This document shows positions 22,029 to 30,509 of a stretch of 64,000 nucleotides of DNA, in pieces (position 1 is the stretch's first letter; each line of letters starts with the position of its first letter). The DNA comes from Deinococcus arboris. Lineage in GTDB: Bacteria > Deinococcota > Deinococci > Deinococcales > Deinococcaceae. The position numbers were made by a program, and so were the translations under genes. The DNA is taken from positions 251,113 through 315,112 of the forward strand of contig NZ_WQLB01000001.1 of assembly GCF_009755355.1 (NCBI RefSeq). Reading direction: 5' to 3'. The notes beneath the pieces were generated by a model. It ran no database searches. It worked only from the letters and a program-made list of their open reading frames with translations, and was not told where the DNA came from.

Positions 22029-24764
22029 ATGCGCCCGCTAACACTCGACCTCCAGGGCTTCACGGCCTTTCGGCAGCACACCTCGCTGGACCTGGGCGAC
22101 CTGGAACTGTTTGCGCTGGTCGGCCCCACCGGCAGCGGCAAAAGCAGCCTGCTGGACGCCATGACCTTTGCGCTGTACGGGCAGACGGCCCGGCTGGGCG
22201 CGGCAGGGCTGGACGCGCTGATCTCTCAGGGTGAGCGGGGGCTGTCCGTCAGCCTGACGTTTGAGGTGGGGGGCGCCGTCTACCGCGCGTCACGCACCAA
22301 GGGGCGCAAGCAGGCCGAGAACGAGGTGCGCTTTGAGCGCCGGGACGAGGACGGCCGCTGGACCAACCTGTCCGACGGCGGGGCCAAGGGCATCAGTGAA
22401 CGGATTCGGCGCGTGGTGGGTCTGGATTTCAAGACCTTTGCCCGCAGCGTCATGCTGCCGCAGGGCGAGTTCTCGAAGGTGCTGCACGGCACCGGCAAGG
22501 AGCGTCAGGCGCTGCTGGGCGAGCTGACCGGCCTGGACCACGTGGCCGCCATGCAGCGGGTCGCCTCTGACCGCGCCAAGGAACTGAAGCATCAGACCAC
22601 CAGCCTGAATGCCGTGCTGGCTGGCGAATACGAGGGGGTGACCCTGGAAGCGGCGGCGGCTCTGCGCGCCGAGCGCGAGGCGGTGAGTTTTGAGGCCGAG
22701 CGCCTCACCGACGAGCGCGAGCGCCTGAATACCCGCCAGACCCGCCTGCGCGAGCAGGAGCGCGTGTTCCGGGCCCGCGAGGACGCCGCGCGCCGCCTTC
22801 AGGCGCTGGAGGCCCGCGCCGCCAGCGTGCAGGCCGGCGCCGAACGCGCTGGGCAGGCGCGGCGGGTGGCCGCAGTTCTGCCGCTGCTGGACGCCGCCGA
22901 ACGCGCCCGCATCGCCGCCGACCGCGAGGCCAGCGAGGCCAGGGGGGCCCAAGCCGCCGCACAGGCCGCCCAGACCCGCGCCGAGCAGGCTGAAGCCGCC
23001 CTAACGGCGGCCCAGGCCCAGGACGCCCGCATTCCGGACCTAGAGGCCCGCGCCGAGACCCTGCGCGGAGCCGAAGATGACGCCGCGCGCCTGCGCCGGG
23101 CCGGCGGCACCCCGCAGACCACCCACGCTCAGCCGCTGCCCTGGGACGAGGACGCCTTCCTGATCGCCCGCGAGAGCGCCCAGAAGGCCGAAAAGAACCG
23201 TCAGGAGCGCGTGCAGCTGGAAGCCCAGCGCGCCGCCCTGCACGCCGACCGGGCCAGACAGGACCTGGAAACGGCACAGATCGGCACCCTGGAAGCCGAG
23301 CAGGGCCGCGTGGAGCGGGAGGGCAAGGCAGCCAAAGCCGAGCTGGACGTGGCTGACACGGCCCTCCGCGAGGCGCAGGTCACCGCCGGGGTGGCGGCTT
23401 ACCGCACCCATCTGCACCTGGGCGAGCCGTGCCCGCTGTGTGAACAGCCCGTCATGGTCCTGCCCAAGGGTGAGGTGCCGGACCTGAGCGCCCTGGAACG
23501 TCAGGCGGCGGCCCTGCGCGCCGCCCTGGACGGCCGCCGCCTGCGCTACAAAGAGATTGGCCTGGAGCTGGGGGCCCTGCGCCGCGCCACTGAGGCCCGC
23601 GCCGCTACCCTACGCGACTGGGAGGAAGGGATAGCGGCCCGCGAAACCGACCTGCGCGCCGCCGAGGCGCTGGTGGCTGGTGACCCGGCGGCGCAGGCCG
23701 CGCGGCTCCTCGCGGGGTTAGCGGCGCGGGTACGCGCGGCGGGCCCCGACCCGGCCCGCGCCCGGCAGGCGACCCTGCACGACATCGCCGCCATTCGCCA
23801 GCAGCTCCAGGCCGCGCAGGGCGCCCTGGCACGCGCCGAGGCCGAAGCCAGCGCTGCGCAGGCCACCCTGCGCGGCGTGCAGAGCGGCGCTGCCCGCCGC
23901 GCCCAGGAAGCGGCCGAGGCCACGGCGGCCCTCGCCACCGCGCTGGCGGGCCTGGGGCTGGATGCCCCCCAGGCCCGCGCCGCCGCCCTGCCCGAAGCCG
24001 AAGTCGCCGCGCTGGAAGAAGCGGCGCGCAGCTACAGCGCCTCCCGCGCCCAGCTGCGAGAGGCAGTGGCCGACCTGGACCGCCAGCTGGGCGCCGCGCC
24101 CTTTGACCCGGCCGAGCTGAGCCAGGTGGCCCGCGACCTGACCGCCACCGACGCGGCCCTGACGGTCGCCCGTGAGCGGGCCGGTCAGCTGGCCGAACAG
24201 GAGCGGGCCCTGCGCGAGCGCCTGGAACGCAAGGCCGACATAGAGGCGCGCGCCCTGGCCGCCTCGCGCACCTTTGATACCTGGCAGACCCTGGCCGGCA
24301 GCCTCAAGGCCAACGAATTTCAGCAGTTCCTGCTGGCCGAGGTCGAGGCCCAGCTTCTTACCCGCGCGGGGCTGCTGCTGCATGACATCAGCGACGGGCG
24401 CTACCGCCTGGCCTTGCAGGGCGGCGACTACGTGGTGCAGGACCTCTGGAACGCGGGCGAGGTCCGTGGGGTCAAGACCCTGTCGGGCGGGGAGACCTTC
24501 CTGGCTTCCCTGTCACTGGCCATCGCCCTGAGTGATTACCTGGCCGGCAACAAGGTGCTGGGCGCCCTGTTTCTGGATGAGGGCTTCGGCACCCTGGACC
24601 CCCAGGCCCTTGAAGCCGTGGCCGGCGCCCTGGAAAACCTGCGCACCCAGGGGCGCATGGTGGGCGTGGTCACCCACGTCGAAAGCCTCTCCGAGCGCCT
24701 TCCCAGCCGCCTGCTGGTCACCAAGAGCGTGGCGGGCAGCAGCGTGCAGAGGCTGGAAGGGTAG
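22029..24764 (+). CDS. sbcC: Exonuclease SbcCD, ATPase subunit SbcC
   Basis: A 911-residue Rad50-like SMC-family ATPase, partner of SbcD. The N-terminal half-domain has Walker A GPTGSGKSS, the long arms (about residues 180-760) are Ala/Glu/Arg-rich coiled coil, and the zinc hook CPLCEQP with Cys468 and Cys471 sits near the middle. The C-terminal half has the signature motif KTLSGGETFLASLSLAIALS and Walker B LGALFLDEGFGTLD. The ATG at 22029 has a GGAGGG ribosome site; the 16 codons above it are not conserved in character. The gene gap and same orientation suggest co-transcription with sbcD. Confidence 0.95.
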   Translation: MRPLTLDLQGFTAFRQHTSLDLGDLELFALVGPTGSGKSSLLDAMTFALYGQTARLGAAGLDALISQGERGLSVSLTFEVGGAVYRASRTKGRKQAENEVRFERRDEDGRWTNLSDGGAKGISERIRRVVGLDFKTFARSVMLPQGEFSKVLHGTGKERQALLGELTGLDHVAAMQRVASDRAKELKHQTTSLNAVLAGEYEGVTLEAAAALRAEREAVSFEAERLTDERERLNTRQTRLREQERVFRAREDAARRLQALEARAASVQAGAERAGQARRVAAVLPLLDAAERARIAADREASEARGAQAAAQAAQTRAEQAEAALTAAQAQDARIPDLEARAETLRGAEDDAARLRRAGGTPQTTHAQPLPWDEDAFLIARESAQKAEKNRQERVQLEAQRAALHADRARQDLETAQIGTLEAEQGRVEREGKAAKAELDVADTALREAQVTAGVAAYRTHLHLGEPCPLCEQPVMVLPKGEVPDLSALERQAAALRAALDGRRLRYKEIGLELGALRRATEARAATLRDWEEGIAARETDLRAAEALVAGDPAAQAARLLAGLAARVRAAGPDPARARQATLHDIAAIRQQLQAAQGALARAEAEASAAQATLRGVQSGAARRAQEAAEATAALATALAGLGLDAPQARAAALPEAEVAALEEAARSYSASRAQLREAVADLDRQLGAAPFDPAELSQVARDLTATDAALTVARERAGQLAEQERALRERLERKADIEARALAASRTFDTWQTLAGSLKANEFQQFLLAEVEAQLLTRAGLLLHDISDGRYRLALQGGDYVVQDLWNAGEVRGVKTLSGGETFLASLSLAIALSDYLAGNKVLGALFLDEGFGTLDPQALEAVAGALENLRTQGRMVGVVTHVESLSERLPSRLLVTKSVAGSSVQRLEG

Positions 24765-24782
24765 CGAGTACAGCACCCACGC

Positions 24783-24812
24783 AGCACTGGACTACTCTCC
24801 ATCTCCAGTGCT
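24783..24812. terminator. Hairpin between convergent sbcC and PIN/TRAM genes
   Basis: AGCACTGG (24783-24790) pairs with CCAGTGCT (24805-24812). An overlapping GTACAGCAC (24768-24776) can instead pair with GTGCTGTAC (24808-24816), so two structures compete. A T run lies about 20 bases further on the plus strand. Confidence 0.55.
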
Positions 24813-24829
24813 GTACGCACTTTCCGTTT

Positions 24830-25855
24830 TTACGCCGCTCCCTCTTCCCGGTCCACCTTGGCAAAAATCATACGGCCCACGTTGGTCTGCACATTGTTGA
24901 CCACCAGCACGCGGGCGGGCTTGCCGCGGAGCTTCAGGCCGTCCTCGACCACGACCATCGTGCCGTCTTCCAGGTAGCCCACGCCCTGGCCCTGCTGCTG
25001 GCCACTTTTCGTGATGGTGACCGTCAGGTGGTCGCCCGCCTGCACCTGCGGCCGCAGCGCCACCGCCGCCTCGTGGATGGACAGGATTTCGACGCCATGC
25101 AGGCGGGCAATCTTGCCCAGGTTGCCGTCGTTCGTCACGATGCGCGCGCCTGATTCGCGGGCCAGGCGAATCAGCTTGTCGTCGGTGGTGGGCAGGTCGG
25201 TGTCCCAGTCTTCCACGCGCAGGGGGCGCAACTGGCGCAGGTCTTCCAGCACGCTCAGGCCGCGCTTGCCGCGTGTTCGTTTCTGGGGGTCTTGACTATC
25301 GGCCAGGGTCTGCAACTCGCGCAGAATGAAGCCGGGCACAATCACCTCGCCGTCCAGAAAGCCGGTGCGGGCCAGTTCCAGAATGCGGCCGTCAATAATC
25401 ACGTTGCTGTCCAGCAGTTTGCCGCCCTGCTTGCGCCGCACCTGCGGAAAGGCCAGCAGCCCGAAGGCCTCGGCGTTGCGCACCGCAAATGACGTGAAAA
25501 AGACCCCCAACACCAGGGTCACCAGGACGTTCCAGACCCAGGTGTAAAACGGCAGGCTGCGCATCAGGCTGCTGAGCAGAACGCTGAGCAGCAGAGCGAT
25601 AATCAGGCCAAAGGTGGCCGCCGCCACCTTGCGTGGCGAGAGGCCGTTATACCAGCGCAGAAACCGACCAGTCCCTGAAAGGATGAGAACCTCGGCGCGC
25701 GGCGCCAGCAGCAGCGCCATCAAGGTGCCGGCCAGCATCAGACTCAGGGTATTGACGGTACTCAGCTCGCCGGGTTGGCCCCCAGCCAGGGCGTGGCCCA
25801 CGACATAACCCAGCAGCAGCCCCAGCAGCATAAAGGTGACCCGAACAGCAAGCAC
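24830..25855 (-). CDS. PIN/TRAM-domain integral membrane protein (YacL-like)
   Basis: A 341-residue protein with four predicted membrane helices at the N-terminus, a cytosolic PIN domain (GKLLDSNVIIDGRI with the first catalytic Asp, TDDKLIRLA, ARIVTNDGNLGKIA) and a C-terminal TRAM domain (QAGDHLTVTITKSGQQQGQGVGYLEDGTMVVVE). PIN domains cleave RNA and TRAM domains bind RNA; the substrate is unknown. The GTG at 25855 is chosen because TACACT lies seven bases upstream; an ATG 14 codons earlier is possible but lacks promoter or ribosome signals. It is convergent with sbcC. Confidence 0.92.
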   Translation of the reverse strand: MLAVRVTFMLLGLLLGYVVGHALAGGQPGELSTVNTLSLMLAGTLMALLLAPRAEVLILSGTGRFLRWYNGLSPRKVAAATFGLIIALLLSVLLSSLMRSLPFYTWVWNVLVTLVLGVFFTSFAVRNAEAFGLLAFPQVRRKQGGKLLDSNVIIDGRILELARTGFLDGEVIVPGFILRELQTLADSQDPQKRTRGKRGLSVLEDLRQLRPLRVEDWDTDLPTTDDKLIRLARESGARIVTNDGNLGKIARLHGVEILSIHEAAVALRPQVQAGDHLTVTITKSGQQQGQGVGYLEDGTMVVVEDGLKLRGKPARVLVVNNVQTNVGRMIFAKVDREEGAA

Positions 25856-25862
25856 GCCCAGC

Positions 25863-25868
25863 AGTGTA
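25863..25868 (-). promoter_or_regulatory. -10 box of leaderless PIN/TRAM gene
   Basis: TACACT on the minus strand, seven bases before the GTG at 25855. It overlaps codons of the longer open frame and therefore argues for the shorter protein. Confidence 0.5.
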
Positions 25869-25949
25869 CCTGCTCCGGGTGAGGACACGGGGCGCATGAA
25901 AAGAGCCGGGCCCCCTCTCGGGTGATCCGGCTCCTCTCCTGCGCTCCGC

Positions 25950-26297
25950 TCAGGACTTGACGGTCCGGTAAGCCCAGCGCACCACCCGGTTGGGTTCCAG
26001 CTCAGTCAGCCAGGCCAGGGCAGCGGTCAGAGCGCCCAGGGCCGCCGCCGCCCAGAACACACCTGTCGAGGTGTCCGTCAATAGGGCGTAGGCCAGCAGC
26101 CCAAGGCCCAGACCAGCCAGGCCCAGCGGCAGGGCGACGCCACGCCAGAACAGCGGGCGGTCCCGGTAATGCAGGCGGTGGGCGCTGGCGCGGAAAGTGA
26201 ACAGGGCATAGAGCGCACAGAGCGCTGACACGACAACGAGGAAGAGTTCAAGGTCCGTCATCCGGATGCAAATTGTAAGGGCAGGAGCGCTGGCCAT
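25950..26297 (-). CDS. Small membrane protein, unknown function
   Basis: A protein of 115 residues (ATG 26297, with AGAGG six bases upstream) or 103 residues (ATG 26261). It has three hydrophobic segments: LELFLVVVSALCALYALFTF, LPLGLAGLGLGLLAYALL and GVFWAAAALGALTAALAWL. The C-terminus is basic (NRVVRWAYRTVKS), suggesting a cytosolic tail. I do not recognise a family. It lies just upstream of the PIN/TRAM gene in the same direction with a 95-base gap, so the two may or may not share a transcript. Confidence 0.6.
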   Translation of the reverse strand: MASAPALTICIRMTDLELFLVVVSALCALYALFTFRASAHRLHYRDRPLFWRGVALPLGLAGLGLGLLAYALLTDTSTGVFWAAAALGALTAALAWLTELEPNRVVRWAYRTVKS

Positions 26298-26552
26298 GTA
26301 GACCTCTGATTTGAGGCTTCTCAAAGAAAGGCCACAGAAACAGAGGCGGGCGGTGGGCCATGCCACAGCATCTTTCTCAACCACAGCGCCGCAAGAAAAG
26401 AGAGCCGAGCCTGGAGGAGAGACGGCGCCGCGCCGAGCGCCATAGGTGGCGATCTGTCTCAACTCGCCGTTTTCTCACTGGCTCTCTGCTGAGCTGCTGC
26501 TGCGCGCCGGTTGAAGTCTGGTCGCTGGCCTGCTCCTGTCTCAGCCTCTACG

Positions 26553-27263
26553 ATGGCGGGGTTTATGGCCCGCTCTGCCCCGTCTCCCCTGCCGCCCAGC
26601 CCCGACGCGCCCCTGTCCACCGCCCTGCTGACCGGACCACGGCTCTTTGCCCGGACGCTGGCGCCGACCGAGCCGCTGGCGTGGCGTTACCTGGGGGTCG
26701 TGGGCCTGGCGGCGGTGCTGTCGGGGGTGGCTTACGCCGCCCTGGTGCGCCCAGCCGTCACTCTGGCTGCCCAGGGGGCGGGCGGCACGGCGCCGCTGGC
26801 GGTGCACGCCACCAATGCGCTGGGCGGCACGTTCCTGACCATGTTCACGTTCCTGCTTCTGTGGGGCCTGGGCCGACTGGGTGCGGGCCGGGCTGGACGC
26901 CCTGCCGAGGTATACGGTGCGAGTTTCGCGCTGCTGCCACCTCTATATGTGCTGGTGACTGTCCTGGCGCTGCTGACCCCAGCCTCGGCCTGGCACCCCA
27001 CGGCCGCCGCGCTGGCCGGAGCCGCCGAGGACGCGCGGCAGGTGCAGCAGCTGGCGCTGGCCGGTCTGGCCCGCACGCCCGCCGCGTTCCTGCTGCTGGC
27101 GGTCACGATGCTGGGCACCCTGGCCCAGAGTGGACTGGCGTTCGCTGCTTTCCGGGAACTCACCGGCCACACCGGGCGGGCCCTGGCGGGGGCGCTGCTG
27201 CCTCTGCTGCCCGCACTGGCGGTGGGTTTTATCGCGCTGGCCCCCCTGCTGCTGAGCCGCTAA
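26553..27263 (+). CDS. YIP1-family-like integral membrane protein
   Basis: A protein of about 236 residues with five or six membrane helices, an N-terminal Pro/Ser-rich cytosolic stretch and a loop with AGAAEDARQVQQLALAGLARTPAAF between helices 3 and 4. The pattern of helices and the N-terminal 'FARTLAPTEPLAWRYLGVVGLAAVLSG' resemble bacterial YIP1 (PF04893) proteins, whose function is not settled. The start is uncertain (ATG 26553 or 26565). The stop codon TAA abuts a miniature mobile element and is part of its target duplication. Confidence 0.65.
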   Translation: MAGFMARSAPSPLPPSPDAPLSTALLTGPRLFARTLAPTEPLAWRYLGVVGLAAVLSGVAYAALVRPAVTLAAQGAGGTAPLAVHATNALGGTFLTMFTFLLLWGLGRLGAGRAGRPAEVYGASFALLPPLYVLVTVLALLTPASAWHPTAAALAGAAEDARQVQQLALAGLARTPAAFLLLAVTMLGTLAQSGLAFAAFRELTGHTGRALAGALLPLLPALAVGFIALAPLLLSR

Positions 27264-27420
27264 TACAGATTCCGCTGAATTGCAGCACAGCTAAAGACAG
27301 GCACCGTCTGCGCTTCCCCATCGCGAAAGCCGCATCTGTTCCTGCTCGCTCTCCTGCGGAGCTTTCCAGATCCACTCGGATTTCATCAAGCATTCTGCTC
27401 AATTCACTCGGAATCCGTAA
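27264..27420 (+). mobile_element. Miniature inverted-repeat element, copy A
   Basis: A 157-bp element with ends TACAGATTCCG and CGGAATCCGTA. It inserts directly after the TAA stop of the YIP1-like gene; TAA occurs again at 27421-27423 one base past the right end, consistent with a 3-bp target duplication plus one extra A. Internal sequence shares blocks (CATCTGTTCCTGCTCGC, GGATTTCATC, CATTCTGCTC) with the other copies. No coding capacity. Confidence 0.88.
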
Positions 27421-27429
27421 TAACACAAA

Positions 27430-27449
27430 GAGCCTTCGGGTGAAGGCTC
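27430..27449 (-). terminator. Small hairpin downstream of DUF456 gene
   Basis: GAGCCTTC (27430-27437) pairs with GAAGGCTC (27442-27449), followed on the minus strand by TTTGTGTT. It may terminate the minus-strand gene ending at 27673. The stretch 27450-27672 shows no gene or repeat that I can identify. Confidence 0.4.
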
Positions 27450-27672
27450 CAGGGAGGTGGACGTGGTGAGGAAGGCTCAACCGCTCGCGCCTATCCATAC
27501 GGCGCAGATCGTCAGAGCCTCGCGCGTCTGTCTCGCGTCCCTCGAGCAGAGAGCTGGCACTGACTGTCCTGCGCTGGCAGATTAACTTCCAGGACATTGA
27601 GGGGCGGCGCAGGGCAACGAGAGCATCAGAGGCCCGACGTGGAAGACACAGGCCAGCCTAGAACCGGCCGGG

Positions 27673-28176
27673 TCACAGCAGGCTCTTGCTGGGGTCCCAC
27701 AGGCGCCACAGCTCGTACAGACCAATCATCAGGTGCAGCACCAGCTTGGCGGCCAGACCGGCCAGCAGCCCCACCAGCGTCCCCCAGGCAGAGCGCAGGG
27801 CGTCAGCGGGCAGCTTTTTGACCACGACCAGTTCGGCAATCAGGGCGCCCAGCAGCGGCCCCAGAATCAGGCCGAAGGGAATGATAGGCAAGATGCCCAC
27901 CAGGCCGCCAATCAGGGCGCCCCACATCGCCTGCTTACTGCCACCGTACTTGCGCGCTCCCCACGCCGAAGCCACGTTGTCCACCAGCCCAATCAGGATG
28001 GTGATCGCCAGGAAGGTCAGCAGAAAGGGCAGGTCTGGCCAGAGCTGAAAGCCGTCAACCAGCGTCGCAGCCACTGACCCCAGAAAGATGATGGCCGTGG
28101 CGGGAATTACCGGAACAAAGGTGCCAATCATACCGATGACCCAGGCCACCAGGAAAACCACGAAAGCAAGACTCAT
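27673..28176 (-). CDS. DUF456-family membrane protein
   Basis: A 167-residue protein with hydrophobic segments throughout: [30 protein letters not shown] at the start, then [60 protein letters not shown], and a final helix. The GxxxPxxPG-like first helix and the central [15 protein letters not shown] motif are typical of DUF456 proteins, whose function is unknown. The ATG at 28176 is used because the 17 codons above it are basic and not conserved in character. It lies downstream of the tRNA gene, separated by a terminator. Confidence 0.85.
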   Translation of the reverse strand: MSLAFVVFLVAWVIGMIGTFVPVIPATAIIFLGSVAATLVDGFQLWPDLPFLLTFLAITILIGLVDNVASAWGARKYGGSKQAMWGALIGGLVGILPIIPFGLILGPLLGALIAELVVVKKLPADALRSAWGTLVGLLAGLAAKLVLHLMIGLYELWRLWDPSKSLL

Positions 28177-28233
28177 ACGCCTGTGCCTTACGCGGCGCGG
28201 CGCGGCAGGGTTCCCAGTGCTGACCACATATAG

Positions 28234-28255
28234 AAAACCCCCACCGAAGTGGGGG
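28234..28255 (-). terminator. Terminator of tRNA-fMet
   Basis: A 7-bp stem CCCCCAC/GTGGGGG (28238-28244 with 28249-28255) with a TTCG tetraloop on the transcribed strand, followed by TTTTC. It begins five bases after the tRNA 3' end. Confidence 0.93.
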
Positions 28256-28260
28256 CGAAG

Positions 28261-28339
<79 letters not shown>

Positions 28340-28405
28340 ACTCTGGTCTTGCTTTTGACGTCTGTGTCGCGGTTTCCCTGTGGGGCCGCTTTTCAGCGCT
28401 CAGGA

Positions 28406-28434
28406 ATAGTAGCGCGACTTCTCCAGACTGTCAA
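28406..28434 (-). promoter_or_regulatory. Promoter of tRNA-fMet
   Basis: On the minus strand, -35 TTGACA (28429-28434) and -10 TACTAT (28406-28411) with a 17-base spacer. Transcription would start about 60 bases before the mature tRNA. Confidence 0.88.
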
Positions 28435-28484
28435 CTTTGTGTCACGCTGCACGCTTTTGATGTGCTGGACACGGCCCAGCCCGC

Positions 28485-28490
28485 TAGGCT
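28485..28490 (+). promoter_or_regulatory. -10 box of leaderless idi2
   Basis: TAGGCT six bases before the GTG at 28497; the same hexamer and spacing precede the CPBP protease gene. Confidence 0.55.
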
Positions 28491-28496
28491 GTAAAG

Positions 28497-29546
28497 GTGA
28501 GACGAGGCGACCAGGGCACCGACACGACGCCGGGCCAGCAGCCCGCGCCCATTCAGGAGCGCAAGCTGCGCCACATCGAGGCCTGCCTGCGCCCCGACAG
28601 CCAGTACGCGCTGCAGACCACAGGGCTAGAAGCGGTGCCGTGGCCCTACCGTGCCCTCCCGGAGCGCGATCTGGACGCCATCCGGCTGGACACCACTTTT
28701 TTAGGGCGGTCCCTGCGGGCACCCGTTCTGATAGGCGCCATGACTGGCGGCGCCGAGGCAGCCGGGCGCATCAACCGGCATCTGGCACAGGCGGCGCAGC
28801 GGCTGGGGCTGGGCATGATGCTGGGCTCGCAGCGCGTGATGCTGGAACGCCCTGAGGCCCGCGCCTCGTTTCTGGTGCGCGAGGTGGCCCCCGACATCCT
28901 GCTGGTGGGCAACCTGGGCGGCGCGCAGTTTCTGCTGGGGTACGGCGCCGAGCAGGCCTGCCGGGCAGTGGCTGAGGTGGGCGCTGACGCCCTGGCCATT
29001 CACGTCAACCCGCTGCAAGAAGCGCTGCAACCGGGCGGCGACACCCGCTGGTCCGGGCTGCTGGGCCGCCTGGCCGAGGTGGTGCCCACCTTGCCGTTTC
29101 CCGTGCTGCTGAAAGAGGTGGGCCACGGCCTGGATGCGCAGACGGTGGCGGCGGCCGCGCCGCTGGGCTTTGCCGCCCTGGATGTGGCCGGAGCCGGCGG
29201 CACCAGCTGGGCGCGCGTGGAGCAGCTGGTTCACCACGGCGCGGTGATCACGCCTGACCTGTGCGACCTGGGCGTGCCCACCGCCCAGGCGCTGCGAGAA
29301 GCCCGGCAGGCCGCGCCGGGGCTGCCGCTGGTGGCGTCGGGCGGCATTCGCACGGGGCTGGACGCCGCCCGCGCGCTGAGCCTGGGGGCGCAGGTGCTGG
29401 CGGTGGCCCGCCCGCTGCTGGACCCTGCCCTGCACAGCGCCGAGGCGGCCGAAGCCTGGCTGCGGCAGTTTCTGCATGAATTGCGAGTGGCGCTGTTTGT
29501 GGGTGGTTACGGGAGCGCAGCGGAATTACGCAGAACTGACGAATAA
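28497..29546 (+). CDS. fni: Isopentenyl-diphosphate delta-isomerase, type II (FMN-dependent)
   Basis: A 349-residue TIM-barrel enzyme interconverting IPP and DMAPP with reduced FMN. Motifs: RKLRHIEACL at the N-terminus, VLIGAMTGGAE, the MMLGSQRVML strand, AIHVNPLQEALQPGGDTRW (substrate and Mg site), FPVLLKEVGHG, DVAGAGGTSWARVE and the phosphate site ASGGIRTGLDAARALSLGA. Length is normal for type II. It would feed carotenoid and quinone synthesis. The GTG at 28497 is supported by the -10 box. Downstream lies a transposase relic on the other strand. Confidence 0.94.
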   Translation: MRRGDQGTDTTPGQQPAPIQERKLRHIEACLRPDSQYALQTTGLEAVPWPYRALPERDLDAIRLDTTFLGRSLRAPVLIGAMTGGAEAAGRINRHLAQAAQRLGLGMMLGSQRVMLERPEARASFLVREVAPDILLVGNLGGAQFLLGYGAEQACRAVAEVGADALAIHVNPLQEALQPGGDTRWSGLLGRLAEVVPTLPFPVLLKEVGHGLDAQTVAAAAPLGFAALDVAGAGGTSWARVEQLVHHGAVITPDLCDLGVPTAQALREARQAAPGLPLVASGGIRTGLDAARALSLGAQVLAVARPLLDPALHSAEAAEAWLRQFLHELRVALFVGGYGSAAELRRTDE

Positions 29547-29568
29547 CCGCGCATTGACAGGACAGCGC

Positions 29569-29996
29569 TCAGGTGGTGAGGTCGAGGAAGTTCAGGTTAT
29601 GGGCGAGGATGCAGAGCGCCACCTTCCATCGGAGGCTGAGGGAGGTCTTGATGCGGATTCCGCTTCATTGCCGCACAGCAAAGGCAGGCCCCGTCTGCGC
29701 TTCCAGATCGCGGAATCCGCATCTGTTCCTGCTCGCGCTGCTGCGCCGCTTTCCAAATCCGCTTGGATTCCACCCGTCATTCTGCTCGATTCAATCGGAG
29801 TCCGTCTGACCTGTCCCTAGCGCAGCCCTGCACCGACCAGCACGGAGAATGCGGACTCAATGCACTTTCTGGCCGCGCCGTATTCATCCTTCCAGCGCGG
29901 ATCTGCCCGCTTGGCCTTGACCTTTGGCGGTGTGAGGCAGGTGCCGGACTAATCGCCTTTATCCCCAATCTGTTTTGGCCCGCCATAAGTAGGCCA
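29569..29996 (-). pseudogene. Decayed DDE transposase, C-terminal part, split by a miniature element
   Basis: On the minus strand from 29996 the frame reads WPTYGGPKQIGDKGD, stop, then [20 protein letters not shown] and [14 protein letters not shown], a second stop, and GQV up to 29808. After the inserted element (29652-29806) it resumes as KTSLSLRWKVALCILAHNL and ends at 29569. This looks like the C-terminus of an IS982/IS4-type DDE transposase (ADKG-like Asp motif, Glu of IESAF, AHNL end). Two in-frame stops and no recognisable N-terminus make it non-functional. Removing the element plus one target copy rejoins GTC-AAG-ACC in frame. Confidence 0.8.
29652..29806 (+). mobile_element. Miniature inverted-repeat element, copy B (nested in transposase relic)
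   Basis: 155 bp, ends TGCGGATTCCG and CGGAGTCCGTC, flanked on both sides by TGA (29649-29651 and 29807-29809), a 3-bp target duplication. It contains all internal blocks of the family, including the CATTCTGCTCGATTCAAT block missing from copies D and E. Confidence 0.92.
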
Positions 29997-30048
29997 GTTT
30001 CAGCGCCAAGATATGCGCGTGACCAAGATGGTGCCCACTCCCCAGTTC

Positions 30049-30507
30049 TCAGGCCAGCTCGTTATTGAATTTTTCGAAGACAGTCAGTGCCGTATCTTGT
30101 GTGACGGCAATACTCTCTGTGCCCGTGAAAAAGAAAACGTCGCCAGGGTATTCGCTCGCCAGCCTCGCTGCCAGATGGACTGCCCCCTTGACGGTTAATG
30201 CAGATGAGTGCTCGACAATAACACCAAGAATGTCCCCTGAATTTTGAAGGGTATCGAAATAAATGACATATTCGGCGCGTCCCTCATCAAATTTTGCCAC
30301 TGCCAAACTGACATAGCTGTTTTCAAAGCTGTAGTTGAGTTCCATGATACTCTCTGGAATCCGCTTTCTTGCCGTGATCTCCGCATCCAACCAAAAATCA
30401 TTGTCAAAAGCCTCAACGTTTTTGAGCTGCCAGCCGTCTGCCTCAAGCACCGTTAGAAAGGATTGACGCTGCTTGATTTGTTCCTGAGTCATACTTGAAC
30501 GGTCCAC
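30049..30507 (-). CDS. Putative immunity protein for the adjacent deaminase toxin
   Basis: A 152-residue acidic soluble protein with no recognised domain, no signal peptide and no membrane segment. It starts with a GTG at 30507, two bases after the toxin stop, preceded by GAGG; an ATG at 30492 is an alternative. Its base composition is clearly more AT-rich than the core genes, like the 3' end of the toxin gene. A small, acidic, rapidly diverging gene directly after a polymorphic toxin is the standard place for an immunity gene. The immunity role is inferred from position; nothing in the sequence itself proves it. Confidence 0.6.
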   Translation of the reverse strand: MDRSSMTQEQIKQRQSFLTVLEADGWQLKNVEAFDNDFWLDAEITARKRIPESIMELNYSFENSYVSLAVAKFDEGRAEYVIYFDTLQNSGDILGVIVEHSSALTVKGAVHLAARLASEYPGDVFFFTGTESIAVTQDTALTVFEKFNNELA

Positions 30508-30509
30508 AG

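Noticed and set aside
27229..27597. 122-codon minus-strand ORF across miniature element copy A
   Set aside because: It is composed largely of the element and flanking hairpin, so not a gene.
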